Part shown: positions 1 to 8,189 of the stretch, in pieces | How the letters are laid out: every line of letters starts with the position of its first letter | Position numbering within the stretch: position 1 is the first letter of the stretch | Origin: Candidatus Oscillochloris fontis | GTDB taxonomy: Bacteria; Chloroflexota; Chloroflexia; Chloroflexales; Chloroflexaceae | DNA length: 63,329 nt | Direction: 5' to 3' | Assembly (NCBI RefSeq): GCF_004138135.1 | Contig: NZ_RYFD01000027.1 | Coordinates: 1-63,329, forward strand | Program-made: the position numbers and the translations under genes | The notes under the pieces: model-generated | What the model was told of the DNA's origin: nothing | Seen by the model: only the letters and a program-made list of their open reading frames with translations | Databases searched by the model: none

Positions 1-248
1 TAGACACTGAACGTATGCCCCGATCCGCTCATGTTTTCAAGTCCAACGTCCGACCACCATTAAGCATACACCTACCCTGTGCTCATCGGGTGGCTCTCTT
101 TCTCGTTAGGGTTGCTATCTCATACGGTTAGTTACCCTTTGGTGTGAATTGTGCTTAGCGGGCGCATCACGATGCGCCCCTACGGATGGGGTATCGGGCA
201 TCCCAATGGCGTAGGGGCTTCGTCGCGACGCGCCCAGGGGTGGTGTGG

Positions 249-311
249 CGTTGGCTTCGGCAAGCTCAGCCAACGCCAGCGCATCGTTGGCTGAGCCTGC
301 CGAAGCCAACG
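249..311. repeat. 27-bp inverted repeat (hairpin)
   Basis: Arms 249-275 and 285-311 are reverse complements with one mismatch, separated by a 9-base loop. It lies in the gene-free first 484 bases together with other GC-rich palindromes (for example GGGCGCATCACGATGCGCCC near 160). It could fold as a strong stem-loop. I see no gene in 1-484. Confidence 0.85.
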
Positions 312-329
312 GCGCATCCCAGGACTAAC

Positions 330-375
330 AAAACAATCTGCGCAATCTGCGCAATCTGCGTCATCTGCGGATAAA
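330..375. repeat. Short tandem CTGCGYAAT-type repeat
   Basis: Three to four near-identical 9-mers of the type AATCTGCGC/T run in tandem and end in ATCTGCGGATAAA. The same unit and the same ending recur at 61384-61414, so this is a dispersed intergenic repeat family of this genome and not a unique site. Confidence 0.75.
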
Positions 376-484
376 GCGTACCTCCCTCCAATCTTCAAAA
401 GATCTCACACCCATTCCAAACAAATTCTAAGGAATGCCTGCTATCCTTAGCCCATCAGGTAAGGATACGACAGGAGCATTCCCG

Positions 485-1411
485 ATGAATCAACGCAGCG
501 CTCTACTGATTGCCGCCGCCCTCACCGCCTTTCTGCTCGTGCTTGCGGGGGGCTTGGCGAGTCGTCTATCGAGTAATGTTGGGGCCACCGATGTCACCCC
601 AACGACCATAAGTACCCTCGAACCAACCGCACTGGTGAGCCTTGACCCGACGGTTGAGGCGCTGATCCAGCAGCGTGAGGCCGCCTACCAGCAGGCGCTT
701 GATGAAGCCAATGCGCGCCTCAATGCGGCCAATGACCAGATTGCCCAGGCGAATGACCAGATTGGTACCTTGGAGCAGAGCCGCCAAGCGATTGCCGATC
801 AAGCCTCGCAGTCTGTGGCGGTGGCGAGCCGCCCGGTGGTGGTGGCTCCGGTGGCGGCACCAACTGTGGTTGTGCCTCCCACCGCCGTACCGGCTCCAGC
901 AGCCCCAACTTATGCGGTCTCTGCCGATCAGGCGCGTGATATTGCGCTGAGTGTGGCCGATGCTGGGGCAACCTTGGTGAAGGCACCCGAATTGGTGAGC
1001 TACCAGGGGGTTGCGGCTTATGAGGTGACGCTCGATAAGGGCGTGGTCTATGTGGATGCGCAGAGTGGCACGGTGCTGCTTAATCAGGCAGTTGCGCCTA
1101 AGCTGATCAGCCAAGAGCAGGCGACCCAGTCGGCTCAGGCATATATGGGCGGCGGAACTGTGCAGAGTGTGCAGTTGCAGCAGGATCAGGGCGGCGCACA
1201 GACTTATGTGGTCATCTTTAGCGATGGTAGCAAGATCTATGTTGATGCGCTGAATGGCCAGGTGGTGTATGCCGAGATCCGTACTCCGCCTGCGCCGCCT
1301 GCGCCGCAGTATGCAGATGATGATGATCACGAAGAGCGCGAGCACGAAGAGCGTGAGCACGAGGATGATCACGAAGAGCGCGAGCACGAAGAGCGCGAGC
1401 GCGACCACTAG
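485..1411 (+). CDS. PepSY-domain exported protein with His/Asp/Glu-rich tail
   Basis: Start chosen at 485 because AGGAG lies 8-9 bases upstream; an in-frame ATG at 434 has no such site. The 308-residue product begins with a hydrophobic segment (about residues 6-24) that should export or anchor it. A short coiled stretch and a Pro/Val/Ala-rich linker follow, then two PepSY-like repeats (around residues 140-195 and 200-260) with the typical ending VDAQSGTVL / VDALNGQVV. The last 30 residues are almost only D, E, H and R in HEEREHEER repeats, which suggests metal-ion binding. PepSY repeats are known from peptidase propeptides and from membrane reductase subunits. The ferric-reductase-like gene at 2211 makes a metal or redox role plausible, but that is inference. 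Immediately downstream sits a palindromic repeat. Confidence 0.8.
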   Translation: MNQRSALLIAAALTAFLLVLAGGLASRLSSNVGATDVTPTTISTLEPTALVSLDPTVEALIQQREAAYQQALDEANARLNAANDQIAQANDQIGTLEQSRQAIADQASQSVAVASRPVVVAPVAAPTVVVPPTAVPAPAAPTYAVSADQARDIALSVADAGATLVKAPELVSYQGVAAYEVTLDKGVVYVDAQSGTVLLNQAVAPKLISQEQATQSAQAYMGGGTVQSVQLQQDQGGAQTYVVIFSDGSKIYVDALNGQVVYAEIRTPPAPPAPQYADDDDHEEREHEEREHEDDHEEREHEERERDH

Positions 1412-1483
1412 TAGGGGCGAAGCATCGCCTACCATGGTGCGTGGGGAATACGAACAACACGGGCGGGCGATGCTTCGCCCCTA
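1412..1483. repeat. 72-bp palindromic element, copy A
   Basis: Perfect 18-bp terminal inverted repeats, TAGGGGCGAAGCATCGCC at 1412-1429 and its reverse complement at 1466-1483, enclose a 36-base asymmetric core related to GGGGAACacGAAC. Related copies lie at 18322-18390 (degenerate), 31779-31849, 44732-44803 and 58801-58872. The element follows the stop codon of the PepSY gene directly and ends just before the ribosome-binding site of the next gene. Confidence 0.9.
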
Positions 1484-1501
1484 TTGAAGGAGCATAGAAC
1501 G

Positions 1502-1963
1502 ATGGCACAGCAACGTAACCCCCGTGTGAAGGGTACACCTGGGATAAAGGCTCTGGTGACGACGACTGCGCTGGCGGCGACGATTGCTGGTTGGGCGACG
1601 TTGAGTTCCGGAACCACCAACATTCAGGCCGCAACCCTGCCAGAGGTCGTGGCAACCCCGACGACAGTACCGCCCCCGGCGTGGTTGTTGGAGGCTCCGC
1701 CGATTGCTGCGCCGCCACCAGTAGCGACGGTTCGCCCGGTGGGTGCGGCTCCGGTCATCACGCTGCCGCGTCAGGAACCGGTGGCTGCCGCCCCGGCGGC
1801 TGCGGCTCCGGCGGCTGCGGCTCCAGCCGCCCCCGCCGCCCCAGCGGCTCCACCAGCCCCGGCGTTGCGTGAGGCGGCCCCACCACCCGTACCGACGGCG
1901 CGGCCTGCTGTCCCGCCCCCGGCGGCTCCGGCTCCGGCAACCAATACGCGCTCGTCGCGCTAA
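1502..1963 (+). CDS. Ala/Pro-rich exported protein
   Basis: Start at ATG 1502, with AGGAG 9 bases upstream; the TTG at 1484 is less likely. The product has 153 residues. The N-terminus is basic, then residues about 15-40 form a hydrophobic segment that could be a signal peptide or anchor. The rest is low-complexity Ala/Pro/Val sequence with runs such as APAAAAPAAP. There is no recognisable enzymatic domain. Such sequence is typical of extended periplasmic or wall-spanning linkers. Its position between the PepSY protein and a ferric-reductase-like protein suggests that the three form one locus. Confidence 0.65.
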   Translation: MAQQRNPRVKGTPGIKALVTTTALAATIAGWATLSSGTTNIQAATLPEVVATPTTVPPPAWLLEAPPIAAPPPVATVRPVGAAPVITLPRQEPVAAAPAAAAPAAAAPAAPAAPAAPPAPALREAAPPPVPTARPAVPPPAAPAPATNTRSSR

Positions 1964-1985
1964 CACTTCCCACTGCTCTGGTATT

Positions 1986-2121
1986 GTAACAGTTCACACT
2001 TCTCCTAGCTTCCAGGTTTTGACGCCAAGACGCAGAGGCGCAAAGCCGACAACAAAACCTTTGCGTCCTTGCGCCTTTGCGTCAACACGAGGTTTCTTTT
2101 ACCCCAAGTGTGAACAGTTAC
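1986..2121. repeat. 136-bp element, copy a
   Basis: Outer inverted repeats of 16 bases (1986-2001 and 2106-2121, one mismatch) enclose inner GACGC(C/A)AAGACGCAGAGGCGCAAAG / CTTTGCG... arms. A second copy of exactly the same length is at 28708-28843. A lone right end is at 44818-44848, and a degenerate right half follows at 2122-2190. Confidence 0.85.
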
Positions 2122-2190
2122 CAACCTTTGCGTCTTGGCGCCTTTGCATCAATATGTGGTTTCTGTTTACCCCAAGCGTGAATGGATACC
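2122..2190. repeat. Degenerate right half of the 136-bp element
   Basis: Reads like the right half of the neighbouring element (CCTTTGCGTC...CTTTGCATCAA...TTTACCCCAAGCGTGAA) with several substitutions. It lies directly upstream of the ribosome-binding site of the next gene, so the real promoter of that gene must be in or beyond repeat DNA. Confidence 0.7.
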
Positions 2191-2210
2191 AATACTGAAA
2201 GGATCGCTCG

Positions 2211-2981
2211 ATGACCGAAGAGAAAGCCGCCCGCTTGGCAGCCATCCGCGCCGCGAAGGCGGCGGCCAAAACCGAGCCAGCCGCGATTGTTGCGCCGCCT
2301 CCGGACGCAGCGCCAATGGTTGATGAGGATCTGGCCGCGATGTCCTTCCCTACCCTGCTGCTGATGCTGTTGGCGGTTGGCGCAGGGGCGTTAGGGGCCG
2401 TGGTGCTCGTACCGCTATGGCTGCCCGGTCTGACGGCTTCGTTATTGAGTGCTGAGCCGAAAGCCTACTGGTATCTGGCGCGCAGTAGTGCCTTTGTCTC
2501 CTATGGCCTGCTATGGCTGGCGATGATCTTTGGCTTGCTGATGACCAGCCGCGCTGCGCGGCTCTGGCCGGGTGGGCCAGTCGCCTTCGATCTGCATCAG
2601 CATGCCAGTCTGCTCGGTTTGGCCTTTGCGCTCTTTCACGCACTTATTCTGCTCGGTGATAACTACATTCAGGCTGATCTGCGGCAACTGCTGGTGCCGT
2701 TTGCCTATACGAGCTATCAGCCGTTCTGGGTGGGTTTAGGGCAGGTGGTCTTCTATCTGATGCTGATCGTCAGCCTGAGTTTCTACCTCAAAGGGATCTT
2801 GGGGCGCACGGCATGGCGCGTCATCCATGTGCTCAGCTTCGCGCTGTTTGCCCTCGCACTGGCCCACGGGGTATGGAGTGGCAGCGATAGCAACACACTG
2901 TGGGCGCAGCAGTTGTATTGGGGCACCGGCGGGAGTGTGCTCTTCCTCACGCTCTATCGGGTGTTGGTGGCGCGACGGTAG
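2211..2981 (+). CDS. Ferric-reductase-like transmembrane protein
   Basis: The 256-residue product starts with a soluble Ala/Lys-rich stretch (about 45 residues) and then has six or so membrane segments. Histidines sit at positions expected for b-haem ligation in the ferric reductase/YedZ family: the HQHASL and FHALILLG helices and the VIHVLSF and ALAHGVWSG helices. It lacks a C-terminal FAD/NADPH domain, so it is the membrane haem part only and would need a redox partner. The upstream PepSY and Pro-rich exported proteins are candidates for a shared trans-membrane electron path, by inference. Weak GGA-type ribosome site at about 2200. Confidence 0.8.
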   Translation: MTEEKAARLAAIRAAKAAAKTEPAAIVAPPPDAAPMVDEDLAAMSFPTLLLMLLAVGAGALGAVVLVPLWLPGLTASLLSAEPKAYWYLARSSAFVSYGLLWLAMIFGLLMTSRAARLWPGGPVAFDLHQHASLLGLAFALFHALILLGDNYIQADLRQLLVPFAYTSYQPFWVGLGQVVFYLMLIVSLSFYLKGILGRTAWRVIHVLSFALFALALAHGVWSGSDSNTLWAQQLYWGTGGSVLFLTLYRVLVARR

Positions 2982-2988
2982 GCGACGT

Positions 2989-3052
2989 AAGATGGTGCGG
3001 CGCAATCTACCGCCGCAAAATGGTGCGGCGGTAGATTGCGCCGCACCATCTT
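2989..3052. terminator. Perfect 28-bp inverted repeat between convergent genes
   Basis: Arms 2989-3016 and 3025-3052 are exact reverse complements around an 8-base loop. It lies between the 3' ends of the ferric-reductase-like gene (+) and the PBP gene (-), and so is placed to act as a bidirectional transcription terminator. There is no long T-run on either side. Confidence 0.75.
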
Positions 3053-3058
3053 GCGGCG

Positions 3059-6000
3059 CTACCAACTATTTGGTGGTGGTGGAGGTGCCGGGAAGGGTAA
3101 CGGATCGTTCGGGGGTGGTGTTGGCACCACCGGTTCCGCTGTGGGTAGAGCCGGGGCCGGAGCCGTGTCGGGGGCGCGAATCCCCAGCACCACCGTCGTC
3201 CCTGGTATGATCCAGTCGCCCGCTGCCGGTAAGGTACTTACCACCGCGTAGGGTACAAAGCGGTCATAGTCGCTGGGGATGCGCTCGCGGGTCTGGTAGT
3301 CCACATAGATCTGCCAACTGGGGATGCCCAGTGCTGCCAGGGCTTCCTTGGCTTGGTTCTCACCCAGACCTTTGAGGTTGGGCATGAGGATGGCCCCGGC
3401 TACGGGTGGTATGGGCACGGGTGGCTCGAACATGTCCGGGGTACATTCGGGTAGCCCGGAGAGGCTCATGCCGCCTGAGGCCGCCGATCCGCCGCTCCAG
3501 ACGTAGCGCACCCGCTCATTCAGATCGGGCGGGGGAATCTTCCAGATGTAGATCGTTTTGCGCAGTCCGTCAGGGTAGGTTTGTCCGGCCACCGGACGAC
3601 AGTAGTTGCCCTGGCTGAGCATACTCATATCGGCAACGCTATTGTTCTCATCGCTGCTGGGAACCTGGATCTGCAAGATGCCGTCGTCGCTCCATTCTTC
3701 TTCACTCGGAATACGCACCACATCGGCCTTGGTGAAGGCGCTACATGGGATTTGGATGCTGTTCAGGCGCGCATCCAACGCGGGGCCGGGGGCGAGGGTG
3801 TTGGTGGGGGTGATCAGTGCGGTGAGCATGGGTTTGGTGAAGAGTTCTTCGTTATAGCCCCCAAATGGCCCTGGAAGCGCACAGATTGGCCTGCGAATGA
3901 TCGAGCCATCATCGGGTAGGCTGAAGCTGGTCGGCATCGCGGCTCCGTCAAAGGGTGCGGCGAAGAGTTGCTGGTAGCGCGGCTTTTCGGCGATCCAGAC
4001 GAAGATCTCCTCCATCACATTGCGCCAGATGATCCCGCCGCCGGTGAGGCTCTCCACCTTTTCGGTCGGTTCGTTATTGTTGTTGCCCGTCCAGACCGCC
4101 ACGGTGACAAATGGCGTGAATCCGGCTGCCCAGGCATCGCGCCAGTCGTTGGAGGTTCCGGTCTTGACCGCCGCTGGCAGGCTGAGTTGGAGCGGGCTGT
4201 TCAGCCCCCACACGGGTGCGCGGGCGCGGTCGTCGCTCATCATGTCGGTGATGATGGCGACGAGGCTCTTATCTACCACCTGCGGGCCGGGGCTGGGCGT
4301 GAAGTGTTCGAGAACCTCACCCGTTGCGTCGCTAATCTCTAGAATAGCGCTGGGGGCATAGTAGCGCCCACCACTGGCTAGTGTATTGTAGGCGGTGGTC
4401 AACTCCAGCGGCGTCACCTCGCCGCCTCCCAGCGTGAGCGAGAGGCCATAGAAGGACTCGCCACGCTTGAGGCCGCTCTTGATCCCTACGCGGTCAAGCA
4501 GATCGAGGGTGTTGCTAATGCCCGCCAGCTTCAGTGCCCGTACAGCGGGAATGTTGAGCGAGTTGGCGAGGGCATTGCGCATGCGCACCGGGCCATTAAA
4601 CTTGGCGTTGTAGTTGAGCGGGGCGTACCATTCACCGCCACTCAGTGGGAACTCAGTGGGCACATCCCACAACACCGTTTCGGGGCTGATCCCCTGCTCC
4701 ATCGCCGCCAAGTAGGTGAAGGGCTTGAGCGCCGAACCGGGCTGCCGCTCGCGGGTGGCCACATTCACTTGGCCATCAATCACATTGCCGCTCTCGCCGG
4801 GGGTGCGGGTCGTCTCGACCGCGTTATAGTCAATACTACCCACCATGGCCAAGATCTGGCCGGTGTTGGGCTGCATCACCACCACGGCTGCATTATGGAT
4901 GTTGCGCGCCCGGATCTCGGCGATGCGCTCGGCGGCAGTGCGTTGCACCATCATTTGCAGATCGAGATCGAGGGTGGTGGTGATGCGCAAGCCACCGCCG
5001 GTAAGCACCGCCTGGCCGTACTGCTCCTGAACCAGATCACGCACATAGAAGACGAAGTGCGGCGCATTGAGCGGTACCTCCTGGGCTGCGAAACGTAGCG
5101 GTTGGCCGACCGCGATCCGCGCCTGATCGGCATTCACATAGCCATCCTCGACCATACGCCGCAGCACGGAAATCTGGCGCCAGCGCGGGGCACTCAGATT
5201 GGCGGGCAGTGGGTAGTCGGGTTGCTCCCAGCCCTCGCTCAGGTAGACACCGGGCAGGAAGCCGCCCTCAGCATCGCGTTCCAGATAGTTGATCGGGTTG
5301 TAGACACTGGGGAGTTGGGGCAACCCGGCCAAGAGCGAGGCTTGGTTGAGGGTTAGGTCTTTGGCTTGCACCCCAAAATAGACCTCGCTGGCCGCTTCGA
5401 TACCATAGGCGAGGTTGCCATAGAAGTTCTCGTTCAGGTAGAGTTCGAGGATCGCCTCTTTGGTATAGAGCTTATCTAGCTCTTGGGCCAGCAGAATCTC
5501 TTTGACTTTGCGTTCGTAGCGTCGCTCTGGATCACGCTCTTCACCCGTCAGGACATAATTCTTGATCACCTGTTGGGTGATCGTCGAAGCCCCACCCGTC
5601 TCTTCACCCGCTTGCAGGCTGCTCATCGCGGTACGCACAATCCCGTTGAGGTCAATCCCCTGGTTGGTGAAGAAGGTCTTATCCTCAATCGCCACGGTGG
5701 CGTGGATCAACAGCGGCGAGATCTGATCAATACTGACGTTAGTGCGCTTACCAGCATCGAAGAACTCATAGAGCAGCGTGCCATTGCGGTCGAAGATGCG
5801 CGAGGTTTGGAAGAGATCGCGCTCATTGAGCGCATCGAGGCGCGGCTTGAGGCTGGCGGTCGTCTGCGCGTAGGCGCTATAGGCCGCTCCCAAGACGCCA
5901 CTTATTATCAGGACAACCAAGAGCGTGAGTGCGACGAAGAGTTGGGCCAGAATGCGGGGCAGCCGAGCCGGTGGGCGCGGCTTGGGCCGCAACAGCCGAG

Positions 6001-6073
6001 GATAGGCGGGGCGGCGGGGTGTCGGGTGTCCGCCATAGGTGCGGCGGGTGAAGCGATCACGCGGTAGTGACAT
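3059..6073 (-). CDS. Class A penicillin-binding protein (transglycosylase/transpeptidase) with C-terminal PASTA domain
   Basis: Builds and cross-links peptidoglycan at the outer face of the cytoplasmic membrane. The start at 6073 gives MSLPRD, a basic Pro/Arg-rich tail, then one membrane helix (residues about 41-65). A 48-residue upstream extension is open but unlikely. The product has 1004 residues. Glycosyltransferase 51 domain: catalytic Glu130 in EDKTFF and the GASTITQQ motif near 161. Transpeptidase: S447-A-L-K450, S505-L-N507 and K637-TGT. After a long linker there is one PASTA-like repeat (MPNLKGLGENQAKEAL...) near residue 900 and a Pro-rich tail. PASTA domains bind muropeptides and are commoner on Ser/Thr kinases. 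Here a kinase gene without PASTA is divergently transcribed next door. Confidence 0.95.
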   Translation of the reverse strand: MSLPRDRFTRRTYGGHPTPRRPAYPRLLRPKPRPPARLPRILAQLFVALTLLVVLIISGVLGAAYSAYAQTTASLKPRLDALNERDLFQTSRIFDRNGTLLYEFFDAGKRTNVSIDQISPLLIHATVAIEDKTFFTNQGIDLNGIVRTAMSSLQAGEETGGASTITQQVIKNYVLTGEERDPERRYERKVKEILLAQELDKLYTKEAILELYLNENFYGNLAYGIEAASEVYFGVQAKDLTLNQASLLAGLPQLPSVYNPINYLERDAEGGFLPGVYLSEGWEQPDYPLPANLSAPRWRQISVLRRMVEDGYVNADQARIAVGQPLRFAAQEVPLNAPHFVFYVRDLVQEQYGQAVLTGGGLRITTTLDLDLQMMVQRTAAERIAEIRARNIHNAAVVVMQPNTGQILAMVGSIDYNAVETTRTPGESGNVIDGQVNVATRERQPGSALKPFTYLAAMEQGISPETVLWDVPTEFPLSGGEWYAPLNYNAKFNGPVRMRNALANSLNIPAVRALKLAGISNTLDLLDRVGIKSGLKRGESFYGLSLTLGGGEVTPLELTTAYNTLASGGRYYAPSAILEISDATGEVLEHFTPSPGPQVVDKSLVAIITDMMSDDRARAPVWGLNSPLQLSLPAAVKTGTSNDWRDAWAAGFTPFVTVAVWTGNNNNEPTEKVESLTGGGIIWRNVMEEIFVWIAEKPRYQQLFAAPFDGAAMPTSFSLPDDGSIIRRPICALPGPFGGYNEELFTKPMLTALITPTNTLAPGPALDARLNSIQIPCSAFTKADVVRIPSEEEWSDDGILQIQVPSSDENNSVADMSMLSQGNYCRPVAGQTYPDGLRKTIYIWKIPPPDLNERVRYVWSGGSAASGGMSLSGLPECTPDMFEPPVPIPPVAGAILMPNLKGLGENQAKEALAALGIPSWQIYVDYQTRERIPSDYDRFVPYAVVSTLPAAGDWIIPGTTVVLGIRAPDTAPAPALPTAEPVVPTPPPNDPLPFPAPPPPPNSW

Positions 6074-6219
6074 GCGAGTATGTGCGAGGGTCGGGTACAG
6101 GCTGCGCCTGACACCGACGATATCCGTATTGTTACACGAGAAGAGTATACCATGGCGGTATGTTACAATACCAATTGGTGCGGGTGTGAGGGTGTGAGCC
6201 TTAACGTTGAACGCCACCT

Positions 6220-8121
6220 ATGCTGAATTCGCTCATCAATCAGCGCCTCGGTCGGTATGAGATCACTGCGCTCCTTGGTCGTGGTGGGATGGCGGCGGTC
6301 TATGCTGCGACCGACACGTTGCTCCAACGGGCGGTGGCGCTCAAGGTGCTCTACCCGCAGTATAGCGATGATCCGACGCTGATCGAGCGCTTTAGCCGCG
6401 AGGCGGTGATCGCTGCCAGTTTGGAGCATCCGCATATTGTCCCGGTCTATGATGTTGGCGAGCATGACGGAATGGCCTATATGGCTATGAAGTTGCTCCA
6501 CGGCGAGACGCTTCAGGATCTTCTGCAACGGGCTGGTGCGTTACCCGCCGCCGAAATCTGCGCCCTGCTCCAGCCCGTCGCCGCTGCGCTCGACTACGCG
6601 CATTGTCGCGGCGTGGTTCACCGCGATATTAAGCCGGGGAATATCTTCCTCTGCGCGACCTCCGCCGGGCCACCCCAGGTGATGCTCACCGACTTTGGGA
6701 TCGCTAAACGCCTCGACGCCCCCGGCCTGACGACCACCGGCTCACTGTTGGGCACCCCCGACTATATGGCCCCAGAGCAGATCGCTGGGCAACCAGTGGA
6801 TGCGCGCACCGATGTGTATGCGTTGGGGATGCTCGTCTTTCGCGCTCTTACCGGGCGGCGCGCTTTTGAGGGCAGTACCCAGGATATCTTGCTGGCGCAT
6901 CTCTACCAGATGCCGCCCGCGCCGAGTAGTGTCGTGTCGGGGCTTGATCCAGCTTTCGATCCGATTATTATGCGCGCGGTCGCTACCGATCCGGCCAACC
7001 GTTTCCCGACTGCCAGCGCCTTTGTGGCCGCCCTCGCGGCACTTGATGTGGGGCAATCCACGGCGGTGGGGGTTCCGCCATTGCTGCCAGCGGCTCCGGC
7101 ACTGATCAACAGCGCCCCAACGCTGGGGAACGTGGTGCGGCCACTGGCCACTGCGGATTCATCCCCGTCACCCCAGATCCCCGTAACCCCCACACCACTC
7201 GCGGAGGTGCGGCACAGTAGCAATCTGCCCTGGATCATTGCGATCATCCTCGCGCTCTTGGCGGGTGGTTTGGCGGTGGCCATGGGGATGATCGTGGGAA
7301 CACCGCCGAGGGCGGAGCCTTCGAGTGTGGCCGTGGTGGATACGCCGACGGCGAGCTTCACGCCCCAATCAACTCCCGTGCCAACCCTCGAACCGACCCC
7401 CGTACCGGCGGGTGTGCTTGAGCCGCCTAGCCCAAGCCCAAGTCCAATCCCTAGTGCGATGCCCACCACCACCCCGCTGCCCACGGCTGCGCCGGTAGTG
7501 GTGGTGGTGACGGCAACCCCCAGTATGACCTCTAGCTCCACGCCGATTCCGCCCACCGCGACCGCTACACTAACCCCAACCGCGAGCGCCACGCCCACGC
7601 CGACGGTGGATTGTACCGAGGGCATGCTTCAGGGCGGTTTTGGGCGGCTCTACCGCGAGGAGGTCAGCATCCGTACCCGTTTGGGTTGCCCCTTGGCGGG
7701 CGAACAGGGCGGCCATGCCGCGATCCAGTTCTTTGAACGCGGCACCATGTTCTATTGGGGACTCAACCCGACCAAGATGAAAGATACGATTGTCGTCTTC
7801 TATGGCTTGAATAACGGTGACTACACGTTGGTCCCGGCCACCGAAGCCGCTTCCTACCCCGATGTTACCCCAGAACCGACTCCAAACTACCCGGTGCGTG
7901 GCTTTGGCCGCGTTTATTTTGGCAAAGCGGGCGTGGCTGAGGCGTTGGGGAACTGGCGTAGCGCTGAGATTGAGTTGAAGGATACGAATCAGGGCGTGAT
8001 CCAGTTCTTTGAAGGTGGCACCATGATCTTCACCCCAATCTACCAACAACCCGGTTCAGGCACCAAAGCCATCTTTATACTCTATACAGATGAGGGGTTT
8101 GAACGGTATAATGACCCATAG
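6220..8121 (+). CDS. Membrane-anchored Hanks-type Ser/Thr protein kinase
   Basis: The 633-residue product has a complete N-terminal kinase domain: G-loop GRGGM (20-24), Lys42, catalytic HRD (134-136) with DIKPGN, DFG (158-160) and an APEQ motif. One membrane helix lies at about 337-360, followed by a Thr/Pro/Ser-rich extracellular linker. The external C-terminus carries two related repeats, each with a GFGR(L/V)Y start and an IQFFE(R/G)GTM centre. These are not PASTA; they may be a ligand or wall-binding module, and I cannot name the family with certainty. The gene is divergent from a class A PBP, which suggests control of cell-wall synthesis. The 146-base gap between them should hold both promoters. 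Confidence 0.92.
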   Translation: MLNSLINQRLGRYEITALLGRGGMAAVYAATDTLLQRAVALKVLYPQYSDDPTLIERFSREAVIAASLEHPHIVPVYDVGEHDGMAYMAMKLLHGETLQDLLQRAGALPAAEICALLQPVAAALDYAHCRGVVHRDIKPGNIFLCATSAGPPQVMLTDFGIAKRLDAPGLTTTGSLLGTPDYMAPEQIAGQPVDARTDVYALGMLVFRALTGRRAFEGSTQDILLAHLYQMPPAPSSVVSGLDPAFDPIIMRAVATDPANRFPTASAFVAALAALDVGQSTAVGVPPLLPAAPALINSAPTLGNVVRPLATADSSPSPQIPVTPTPLAEVRHSSNLPWIIAIILALLAGGLAVAMGMIVGTPPRAEPSSVAVVDTPTASFTPQSTPVPTLEPTPVPAGVLEPPSPSPSPIPSAMPTTTPLPTAAPVVVVVTATPSMTSSSTPIPPTATATLTPTASATPTPTVDCTEGMLQGGFGRLYREEVSIRTRLGCPLAGEQGGHAAIQFFERGTMFYWGLNPTKMKDTIVVFYGLNNGDYTLVPATEAASYPDVTPEPTPNYPVRGFGRVYFGKAGVAEALGNWRSAEIELKDTNQGVIQFFEGGTMIFTPIYQQPGSGTKAIFILYTDEGFERYNDP

Positions 8122-8189
8122 TCAGATAGCTCTGCGTGGGTAGTGCATGCCCGCCAACTACTAGGAATATTCCAGGGCAGAGACTTCTT

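Noticed and set aside
6073-6217. 48-residue N-terminal extension of the PBP
   Set aside because: It would run through the divergent promoter region almost to the start of the kinase gene and adds no recognisable signal; the start at 6073 leaves a normal cytoplasmic tail before the membrane helix.
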